Position numbers and translations under genes: made by a program. 8,946 nt of DNA, taken from NCBI GenBank assembly GCA_964470965.1, contig CAYYIS010000094.1, forward strand, positions 1 to 8,946, read 5' to 3'. The notes beneath the pieces are model-generated. The model had not been told where the DNA came from, ran no database searches, and saw only the letters and a list, made by a program, of their open reading frames with translations. The stretch is from CAYYIS01 sp964470965 (GTDB lineage Bacteria; JAAXHH01; JABIQT01). Of this stretch, positions 1 through 6,435 are shown piece after piece (the stretch's first letter is position 1; every line of letters starts with the position of its first letter).

Positions 1-146
1 AATTTGTTGACGCGATGATGACCATCGCAAAGGAAGCGGAAGAAAATCCGGAGATAGTCACGGGCGCCCCGCATACCACGCCGATCAGCCGGCTGGACGA
101 GACAAATGCGGCGCGCCACCCGGACGTCCGGTACAAGAAGCCTTAA
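1..146 (+). CDS. gcvPB: Glycine dehydrogenase (decarboxylating) subunit 2, C-terminal end (partial)
   Basis: This is the last 47 codons of a gene that begins outside the window; the frame starts at base 3 and ends with TAA at 144-146. The tail reads as an Ala/Glu-rich helix (IAKEAEENPEIV), then APHTTPISRLDE, then a short basic end (RYKKP). The APHTTP..RLDE block followed by a basic end is typical of the C-terminus of the split-type glycine cleavage P-protein subunit 2. Known role of the family: with subunit 1 it forms the PLP-dependent P-protein, which decarboxylates glycine and passes the aminomethyl group to lipoyl H-protein in the cytoplasm. The PLP lysine lies upstream and cannot be checked. 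The split form (gcvPA/gcvPB) predicts gcvPA just upstream. Identification rests on the short tail motif only, but that motif is distinctive. Confidence 0.82.
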   Translation, partial: FVDAMMTIAKEAEENPEIVTGAPHTTPISRLDETNAARHPDVRYKKP

Positions 147-488
147 TCGGCGCAGGACACAGGTTCATCCTGTGCATGCATCTGTCTTCACTTCCACGGG
201 ATCCGGGTTCGGTACAAAGCCATCGGCGGATCCGGGGCTTCCGTAATCGGGCTGACGGGTCTCCTCCCCATATTAATGTCCGGCACAGTTTTCCGCTCCC
301 GGGCGTTTCGGCAGGAATACTCCTTCAAGTTTAATCAATCCCTTGCCTGGTTTAAAAAGCTTACGCGGTTTGCAGAATATTTCGGGAATGATCGACGCCA
401 CGACCATGCGACGCCACCACCTCCGTTCGGCCAGTCATTTGGTTAGAAGGTTGGCGCATCGATTTTGATCGATTGATGGACAGGCGTT
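147..488. other. Convergent intergenic gap without a gene
   Basis: These 342 bases lie between the converging gcvPB and peptidase genes. I see no ORF with coding character and no RNA gene. Small structures present: the hairpin at 158-174; the 8-mer GGATCCGG twice (199-206 and 228-235), whose palindromic core could pair; a 9-bp direct repeat CGACGCCAC (393-401 and 409-417); and an ATCGAT/ATCGAT hairpin with a 4-base loop (458-473) just past the peptidase stop. None carries a T-run that would make a strong terminator. Confidence 0.6.
158..174 (+). terminator. Weak hairpin after gcvPB
   Basis: A 6-bp perfect stem (CACAGG/CCTGTG, 158-163 with 169-174) with a 5-base loop starts 12 bases after the gcvPB stop. 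Its position suits a transcription end, but no T-run follows, so it is not a textbook intrinsic terminator. It could be a 3' mRNA-stabilising hairpin or chance. Confidence 0.25.
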
Positions 489-3035
489 CTACCGGCCTCT
501 TGTCTGCTCACGTTCCATGTTGAGCTGGATCACATCGGGACTCCACCTGTGGTCCCCCCGCAGGTGCTTCACGAAATATTCAGCGCGGAGCCAGAACCAG
601 TAGTCTGACATATCCCCGTAGCCGTGCCGCTGACCGGGAAAAATGAAAAAGTCGAACCGCTTGTTGGCTCGGATCAGCGCTTCGGCCATACGGTAGGTAC
701 CTGCCGGGTGGACGTTGTTGTCGATGTCGCCGGTGGTAAGCAGCAGACGTCCTTTCAGGTTCTTCGCCAAGTCCGAGTTTTTCTCGATTTCATATTCGAA
801 GCTGATTGAGCCCGAGTCACCCGCCACCTCTTTGATGCCGTGGTGCTTCTCCGACCAATTCCAGTTGTACACGTCGTTGTTATGGTTACCTGAAGATGAT
901 ACGGCCACCTTGAAGAAATCAGGGTAAACGAGCATCGCGGCGGTAGACATGAACCCACCACCGGAATGACCGTAGATACCTACCCGGTCGATATCGATAA
1001 AATCATGCCGGTCGGACAGCTGTTCTATAGCGACTTTTTTATCCGCAAGACCATAGTCTCGAAGATTGCCGTATCCGTAGTTGTGATACCACTTCGAACG
1101 TGCCGGGTGGCCACCCCGATTGCCTACGGTAATAACGATAAAACCGAACTGCGCCAGTGCCGTTTCATACCGGTTGGTGGAGAATGATTTCGATACGGCT
1201 TCAGTCTGCGGTCCGGGGTAAACATAGGCAACGATAGGATATGTTTTATTCGGGTCGAAATCGAAGGGTTTGTAGATATTGCCGTACAGGTCGGTCACCC
1301 GGTCTGCGGCCTTTACGGTGTATGGTTCTGGGAACTGATATCCGGCTTCCACCAGTTTTGAGAAATCCGCCGTTTCCAGGTCGAGGACCTTGATCCCGGC
1401 ACTGTTGTAAAGAGCCGAAGCCGGTGTGGTGTTCGTCCTCGAGAAGTTGTTGACGAAAAACCTGTTGGATTCCCCCATGTTCGCTCTGTGGTCGAAATCA
1501 CCGGAATTGAGGAGCCGGAGCCTGGTTCCCGCCAGGTTCACACGGTACAGATGCTGATAGTAGGGGTCTTCCCCCTGCTCGCGTCCGTTGGCCAAAAAAT
1601 AAACAAATCCGGCTGCTTCATCTATTCCCACCACCCGCCTCACGGACCAGGGCCCTTCCGTGAGGCGGTTTTTAAGCGTGCCGTCGGGACCGAACCGATA
1701 CAAGTGCGCCCAGCCGTCACGTTCCGACCACCACAGAAAATCACCCGAGGCCAACCGTTCGATGTTACGTGTCTCCACATACGTGTTGAGCCGTTCTTCG
1801 ATCAGCACCCGCACTGCGCCGGTGGCGGCGTCGGCCACGCATACGTCCACCTTGTGCTGATCCCGGCTGCGCCGCCAGAAATACAGGTCGTCCGAATTGT
1901 CCGACAACCAGAGGGTGCGGACCGGCTCGTCGCTGTCTGGATAGATGAACTGCCGGTCTGAGTACGTGGACAGTCGCTGATCCTTGAAGCCCGTTGCATC
2001 GACCGTTACCATAGCCTTGTTACGCAAATCGTATATCTTAATCTCCGGCTGTCCCAGGGTGGTGTCGGCCGGCATATCGTATTTGTAGGTCTCGAGTTGC
2101 GGCCGTTCGTTGCCTACGGAGTGAATCACCCACAGATCGCCCGACTTCCGCCGGTCCGTCCGCACCAGCGCCAATCGGCGAGAATCTTTGGACCAGGAGA
2201 TGTTGACACGTTTCCGCTTGTCCCTGTTCTCCATCCGTTCATCATCCGTATCGCCCCGGTCTCGGACCGCGTAGCTGTAATGCTCCTCACCGTCGGCGGA
2301 AAGCTGAATCTCCTCGACCTCGACCGCTTCGTCCGCCTCGTCTGCCTCCTCGCCGTCCTTACCGCGGCGTGCGTCGAGAATCTGCCGGTAGCTTTCCCCG
2401 CTCATCATATACAGATTGTGGTGGCGGGCGAAGATGACCGTCTCTCCGTCGGGTGATACATTGGCCCAGGACGGATGGTTGTCCGGTTCCTCCCAGTTTT
2501 CGAGCTCCCTCAAGGTCCTTGTGCTCACCGTATACTCGAAGTGAAAAACCTTCTTTTTGATCTTGTCCTTCTTTCGAACTTCTTCCTCTTGATCCTGCTC
2601 CTGTATCTGCTCTTCCGCTTTTTCTTTCTCTTCGTCCTGGGAAGATTCCACTTCAAACTGCAGCGTATTCCCATCGATAAATTTAATGGCCCGGATGGGT
2701 AGATGCTGTCCGTCCCAGGGATCCATGGTGATCCGCGTCAATTCGGCCGCTATCCGGTCGTTGTCGAAGATCTGTGTCCTGGTGCCCTGAATCGGATCCA
2801 CCAGGTAGAAGAATCGGCCATCCGCCGTCTCCCACTCATACCAGAAGCGCTCACTGCCCTCTATCCATTTGGGCTGTACCGATGTGCTGTATATGAGTTT
2901 CTGCATCTTGTACGGCGCGAACCGCCCGGCAAGGCGGTAATTCGCCGGAGCGAACTGTCCGTTTTCCTGGGCTCTGGCATTGCCCATCGGTAAGGCCAAG
3001 AAAATCAGGGCAAGCATCAACGTCCGTCTGAACAT
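489..3035 (-). CDS. Secreted S9 family peptidase (DPP4-like, prolyl oligopeptidase fold)
   Basis: This is a predicted 848-residue exported serine peptidase. Start: ATG at 3035 is preceded 5 bases upstream by a perfect AGGAGG and opens a signal peptide (MFRRTLMLALIFLAL, then a probable cleavage after ARA at residue 22). A longer in-frame extension to 3143 would bury this signal, so it is rejected. About residues 40-560 form a DPP4 N-terminal-type beta-propeller region (SPDG, FLWWSERDGWAHLY). About 590-835 form the alpha/beta hydrolase domain. Visible catalytic parts are Tyr606 in VYPGP (oxyanion), Ser691 in GHSGGG, Asp772 in GDIDNNVHP and His804 in RHGYG. Ser-Asp-His spacing (81, 32) is close to human DPP4 (78, 32). 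The family cleaves peptides, often after proline; here that would be in the periplasm or outside the cell. Oddities: a Lys/Glu-rich insert at about 131-162, an acidic segment at about 225-275, and no DWxYEEE motif, so strict dipeptidyl-peptidase activity is uncertain. It appears monocistronic. Confidence 0.93.
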   Translation of the reverse strand: MFRRTLMLALIFLALPMGNARAQENGQFAPANYRLAGRFAPYKMQKLIYSTSVQPKWIEGSERFWYEWETADGRFFYLVDPIQGTRTQIFDNDRIAAELTRITMDPWDGQHLPIRAIKFIDGNTLQFEVESSQDEEKEKAEEQIQEQDQEEEVRKKDKIKKKVFHFEYTVSTRTLRELENWEEPDNHPSWANVSPDGETVIFARHHNLYMMSGESYRQILDARRGKDGEEADEADEAVEVEEIQLSADGEEHYSYAVRDRGDTDDERMENRDKRKRVNISWSKDSRRLALVRTDRRKSGDLWVIHSVGNERPQLETYKYDMPADTTLGQPEIKIYDLRNKAMVTVDATGFKDQRLSTYSDRQFIYPDSDEPVRTLWLSDNSDDLYFWRRSRDQHKVDVCVADAATGAVRVLIEERLNTYVETRNIERLASGDFLWWSERDGWAHLYRFGPDGTLKNRLTEGPWSVRRVVGIDEAAGFVYFLANGREQGEDPYYQHLYRVNLAGTRLRLLNSGDFDHRANMGESNRFFVNNFSRTNTTPASALYNSAGIKVLDLETADFSKLVEAGYQFPEPYTVKAADRVTDLYGNIYKPFDFDPNKTYPIVAYVYPGPQTEAVSKSFSTNRYETALAQFGFIVITVGNRGGHPARSKWYHNYGYGNLRDYGLADKKVAIEQLSDRHDFIDIDRVGIYGHSGGGFMSTAAMLVYPDFFKVAVSSSGNHNNDVYNWNWSEKHHGIKEVAGDSGSISFEYEIEKNSDLAKNLKGRLLLTTGDIDNNVHPAGTYRMAEALIRANKRFDFFIFPGQRHGYGDMSDYWFWLRAEYFVKHLRGDHRWSPDVIQLNMEREQTRGR

Positions 3036-3040
3036 GAAAG

Positions 3041-3046
3041 CCTCCT
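3041..3046 (-). promoter_or_regulatory. Strong Shine-Dalgarno deciding the peptidase start
   Basis: On the minus strand AGGAGG is followed by CTTTC and then ATG at 3035, a near-ideal bacterial ribosome binding site. It selects this start, which immediately precedes the signal peptide, over in-frame upstream starts. Confidence 0.85.
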
Positions 3047-3424
3047 CTATGAAATAAACATTAATCCGCATTGTTTCAGAAAGATGAATCACATTCCCAC
3101 CTGGCGGTCGGCTTATAGAGGCTGGCATTCTGTTGGGGAACAAGCGGTTCAGCTGCCACCCTGATGCAGTGAAAGTACGGACGGATAGGTGTCAGGGATC
3201 AACCCTACCCAATTCCACTGCCAATCCTGGACGAAATAAATGCCATGGATCTGTTCATTCCAAAGCATTAAAAAACACACTGTTCAATGACCGCAAGAAC
3301 GGTACGTGTGAAATAAACACATTCGGCCGGGGATTTGCAAAATAAATATACGGATCCACCTTCTTACGAAAGCCACCTGAGCCTTGATATGAGCCGAAGA
3401 GCATCCCGGAACCCAAGTTAAATC

Positions 3425-3453
3425 TTGTTTTACCGGCTCTCTCATGCTATATT
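3425..3453 (+). promoter_or_regulatory. Candidate sigma70-like promoter for the kinase pair
   Basis: TATATT at 3448-3453 (5 of 6 to TATAAT) lies 17 bases after TTGTTT at 3425-3430, which matches only the TTG of the -35 consensus. A start near 3460 would leave a 5' leader of about 170 bases before ATG 3634. Position and spacing are good, the -35 is weak, and the organism's promoter consensus is unknown. Confidence 0.35.
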
Positions 3454-3633
3454 ATTGACGTGAATTGCGGCCGGGACCACACGTTGAAATTCGTTGGTTT
3501 GACACATCAAAGCCCTGAAAAAACATATTCAACCAGCACCCGTGAGAACCCTGGGAAACTCCTGAGCACTTCCGTCCCCACGATTTTGGCCTTGTCGGAC
3601 AACGGTACAACCCAATGATAGGGCAGGTAGAGA

Positions 3634-4782
3634 ATGACCCAGGTCAAACAGTTTCGGATCCTGATTGTCGACGACAGCCTGGAAAACATTCAGCGACTTG
3701 GTACAGTAATGCGCCAGCAGGATTATCTGGTAAATGTTGCCCGGAGTGGTGGGGATGCGCTGGAGGCGGTGACACGCGTTCTGCCGGACCTCATTCTTCT
3801 CGATGTCACCATGCCGGGTATGGATGGATATGAAACGTGTGCACAGCTCAGGACATCCCCATCCACGTCCGGGGTGCCGATCATCTTCATTACCGGTAAG
3901 ACTGAGGCGGAAGACATTGCCAAAGGGTTTGAGGTGGGTGCCGTAGACTATGTCACCAAACCCTTTAACAACACGGAAATTGTCGCCAGAGTTGCCACGC
4001 ACCTTTCTCGGTATCACATGGAGCGGGAACTGGAATCGAGAGTGGCGGAACTGGCGGAGGAACTGGATAGGTCTGAGAAGCTCCAGCAGAAGATAGCCCG
4101 ATTGCAGAAAGAACAATACGTGTTTCTGACTCATGAGTTGAAAAACCATCTCACACCTATAATGGGATACGCAGACCTCCTGACCCTTGGTAAAGGTAAT
4201 TTAGGGGATAAGGAAACGCAGTGGGTAAACAGAATCCGGGATGCCACGGATGTGATGGTCGATGTAATCAATTCCTTGCGGCACCTAAATGAAATAGAGG
4301 CGGGAACCTACAGATTAGAGAAGGTCCCCGTGGATGTTGACGCGCTCCTCACTGATGCATGTAATGGAATGATTACAGCATTCGGGGAAACTGCGGTCTT
4401 AGACTATCGGAATACGTCGAAAGTAAAAAAAATAGAAGTGGATCCGAGTCTCATGGCCGGGGTATTTTCAAATTTACTCAAAAACGCAATAGAACACGTT
4501 TCAGATCTTGAACCTTCGGAGGCCCGGACAGTAACGGTCCTTGTTTTCGATCGGATAGGATCAGTCGTTTTCACGATTCAAAACGGCGGTAAACCGATTC
4601 CCCAGGAAAGATTGCCTGCGTTTTTTGAGAAGTTCAACACCAGCAAACCTTCCGGAACGGGGATCGGTACGACGTACGCCTACATGGTCGCAAAATCCCA
4701 TGGTGGGGACATTGAAGTCCAGTCCGATTCCACAGACGGCACGGTGTTGACGGTAAGCATACCCGTGTATCAAGGTGATTAG
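3634..4782 (+). CDS. Soluble receiver-histidine kinase (response regulator/hybrid kinase)
   Basis: This is a 382-residue cytoplasmic signalling protein with no signal peptide or membrane helix. An in-frame TAG 6 bases upstream fixes ATG 3634 as the first possible ATG; a weak AGG (3625-3627) precedes it. Residues 6-122 form a complete receiver: acidic pair D13/D14, phospho-acceptor D57 (LLDVTMPGMDG), T87 and K109 in TKPF. A coiled coil at about 127-160 leads to the HisKA helix with H167 in the H-box HELKNHLTPI. The usual Pro five residues after the His is itself His here (H172). The ATPase part has an N-box (NLLKNAIEH), a G1-like NGGKPIP, an F-box (FFEKF) and a G2-like GTGIG. With the receiver first, phosphorylation by another kinase could gate this kinase's activity (inference). 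The large membrane sensor kinase gene starts 45 bases later on the same strand, so both are probably one operon and may act together. No output domain is present, so its target is unknown. Confidence 0.92.
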   Translation: MTQVKQFRILIVDDSLENIQRLGTVMRQQDYLVNVARSGGDALEAVTRVLPDLILLDVTMPGMDGYETCAQLRTSPSTSGVPIIFITGKTEAEDIAKGFEVGAVDYVTKPFNNTEIVARVATHLSRYHMERELESRVAELAEELDRSEKLQQKIARLQKEQYVFLTHELKNHLTPIMGYADLLTLGKGNLGDKETQWVNRIRDATDVMVDVINSLRHLNEIEAGTYRLEKVPVDVDALLTDACNGMITAFGETAVLDYRNTSKVKKIEVDPSLMAGVFSNLLKNAIEHVSDLEPSEARTVTVLVFDRIGSVVFTIQNGGKPIPQERLPAFFEKFNTSKPSGTGIGTTYAYMVAKSHGGDIEVQSDSTDGTVLTVSIPVYQGD

Positions 4783-4816
4783 CACCAAATACCCCGCGAC
4801 ATTCATTGTTTTAAAA

Positions 4817-4830
4817 AAGGGATAGCATTG
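4817..4830 (+). promoter_or_regulatory. Ribosome site and TTG start of the sensor kinase
   Basis: AAGGGA (4817-4822) precedes TTG at 4828-4830. I see no in-frame ATG between the upstream gene's TAG (4780-4782) and this codon, and the signal peptide follows at once, so the rare TTG start is the best choice. A second in-frame TTG at 4834 sits too far from the ribosome site. Confidence 0.6.
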
Positions 4831-6360
4831 ACCTTGAATACCTCCTTCAGAATATCCTTTTCTACGATTTTGGCTACGGCCCTTACTGCCGTTCTGACGG
4901 CATTTCCCTCCTCGGTCCTTGGTCAGCCCGGATTCAAGCATCTGATTTTCAACCACCATGAAATTTCTGCTAATGTCAATACCATGTTTCAGGACAGGGA
5001 CGGATTTGTTTGGCTTGGTACCTGGGCCGGTCTGCTCAAGTTTGACGGTTATGATTTTACAGTATTCAAACCCGTACCGGGTAATCCAACCTCCTTAAGC
5101 GGGACAATCGTGACAGCCATCGCCCAGGATGAGGCCGGCAAGCTGTGGATTGGAACGGAGGGAGGCCATCTTAACACATTGGATCCCGAATTCGGCAGGT
5201 TTGATCACTATCCACCGGACACTTGGCAGATCTCGCCGGCATTTCAATCCTCAGTAACGGCAATACTGGAAGGTCCTGACAGGGCAATCTGGGTCGGTAC
5301 GGCCAATGACGGTATATTCAGGTTAGAACCGGACACAGGCAATCTAACCAGTTATCGGCACAGTCTTCAAGATCCAAATTCTCTAAGCCATGACCATGTT
5401 TCAACGCTTTTAGAAGGTCCGGACGGCATGATCTGGATCGGCACACGCGGTGGCGGTGTTAACAGGCTGAATCCGGACACGGAACGGTTTCGGCATTTCA
5501 GACACGATCCGTCAGGTATCCGTGGCCTTGACAGCGATCTGGTTGCCGATCTCGCGAGCGACAGTTCGGGCGTGGTGTGGGCCGGAACACTGAGAGGCGG
5601 GGTGAGCAGAATTGATCCGTCCACCGAAACTGTTACTCAGGTCAAGGCGGTGGGGGATCTCCTGAATCGATCGGAGCCGCGACGACTGAGTACCTTGAGA
5701 ATCGGCCCCCGAGGCACGGTTTGGTTGGCCGGTAATTTTGGCCTCGATAGGTATTTTCCGAAGACAGGGAACATCGAGGAGTATCGAGATGTCCCCAAGA
5801 TAGGACACTCCGTTAAGGAGGACGACATTCGGGATGTCCTCTGGGACCACTCAGGCGTATTGTTCCTGGCGGGATCCGGTTATATTTCCATCGCTGACGG
5901 CACGGAGAATGGTTTTGAATATTATCATGATTTAACGGCAGATTTAACGACCACACACCGAGACGATGATGTGGTCACTTCGGTCTTACAGGATACGGAC
6001 GGTGTTCTCTGGATCGGATCCCAGGGAGGGCTCATCAGGTATAACCGCGACACCGGTACGGTGAAGAAATGGCCGGTCGAACCGGCCAATATCAACGGTC
6101 TGAAGTCCGATGTAAGGGGAATTTTCAGGGACCGGTCCGGTGCCTATTGGCTCGGTACTCGCACGGCGGGATTGGTGCGCTTCGATCCCGCCGGGAATCG
6201 ATTCCGTTATTATACACCCGACGCCGATGACTCTACGAGTCTGAGCCACGTCACGGTTAGTGGGGGATTCTTGGAAGACAGTGCGGGACAACTGTGGATC
6301 GGCACCTACGGGGGTGGTATCGACGTCCTCAGTCCGGATCGGACACATTTTTCACACTAA
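4828..6360 (+). CDS. Secreted Reg_prop beta-propeller protein (N-terminal fragment of the broken sensor kinase)
   Basis: As it stands this open frame encodes 510 residues: a signal peptide (FRISFSTILATALTAVL, probable cleavage after VLG at residue 32) followed by blades 1-10. Recognisable blade cores include FVWLGTWAGL, LWIGTEGG, IWVGTAND, IWIGTRGGGVNRL, VVWAGTLRGG, LWIGSQGG and LWIGTYGGG. Blades 1-7 could close one seven-bladed propeller, whereas blades 8-10 would be an incomplete second one. On its own the product would be a soluble periplasmic protein with no membrane anchor or kinase. It ends at TAA in the middle of the blade 10-11 linker rather than at a domain boundary, which argues that it is a truncation product and not a designed gene. 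TTG is the start codon. Confidence 0.7.
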   Translation: MTLNTSFRISFSTILATALTAVLTAFPSSVLGQPGFKHLIFNHHEISANVNTMFQDRDGFVWLGTWAGLLKFDGYDFTVFKPVPGNPTSLSGTIVTAIAQDEAGKLWIGTEGGHLNTLDPEFGRFDHYPPDTWQISPAFQSSVTAILEGPDRAIWVGTANDGIFRLEPDTGNLTSYRHSLQDPNSLSHDHVSTLLEGPDGMIWIGTRGGGVNRLNPDTERFRHFRHDPSGIRGLDSDLVADLASDSSGVVWAGTLRGGVSRIDPSTETVTQVKAVGDLLNRSEPRRLSTLRIGPRGTVWLAGNFGLDRYFPKTGNIEEYRDVPKIGHSVKEDDIRDVLWDHSGVLFLAGSGYISIADGTENGFEYYHDLTADLTTTHRDDDVVTSVLQDTDGVLWIGSQGGLIRYNRDTGTVKKWPVEPANINGLKSDVRGIFRDRSGAYWLGTRTAGLVRFDPAGNRFRYYTPDADDSTSLSHVTVSGGFLEDSAGQLWIGTYGGGIDVLSPDRTHFSH

Positions 6361-6414
6361 CGGAAAGACGAAAACGATCCCGGCAGTGTCAGCCGGAAAT
6401 ACATCCCGACCTAG
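6358..6414 (+). other. Double nonsense segment in propeller blade 11
   Basis: TAA (6358-6360) and TAG (6412-6414) lie in the same frame with 17 sense codons between them. Those codons read RKDENDPGSVSRKYIPT, which matches the blade linker pattern [YF]-[RK]-x-D-x-x-D-P-x-S-L-S-x-x-x-[VI]. A single base change restores each site: TAC or TAT (Tyr) for the first, TTG (Leu) for the second. No insertion or deletion is needed. Confidence 0.85.
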
Positions 6415-6435
6415 TATAGGGACCCCCAAGGTGTC

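Larger units (their letters stand above)
3036..3633. other. Divergent intergenic region with no convincing gene
   Basis: These 598 bases separate the minus-strand peptidase from the plus-strand kinase and must hold promoters for both. I see no ORF with a usable start, ribosome site and protein-like composition. Small features: the peptidase ribosome site, a CCTCTAT/ATAGAGG inverted pair (3044-3050 and 3115-3121) that could mask it, the 10-mer GAAATAAACA at 3051-3060 and again at 3310-3319, and a candidate promoter at 3425-3453. The size leaves room for a small RNA or operators, but nothing specific is recognisable. Confidence 0.55.

Noticed and set aside
1488..1961. Plus-strand 157-codon open frame inside the peptidase gene
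   Set aside because: It is antisense to well-supported S9 peptidase sequence and shows no motif of its own.
3036..3143. A 36-residue N-terminal extension of the peptidase beginning at 3143
   Set aside because: It would bury the signal peptide, lacks a ribosome site, and competes with a perfect AGGAGG placed 5 bases before ATG 3035.
3133..3345. Plus-strand 70-codon open frame in the divergent intergenic region
   Set aside because: It has a TTG start with no ribosome site and no domain, signal or compositional hint of a real protein.
3529..4149. Minus-strand 206-codon open frame over the receiver-kinase gene
   Set aside because: It lies antisense to a gene with complete receiver motifs, has no recognisable family pattern, and looks like a shadow frame.
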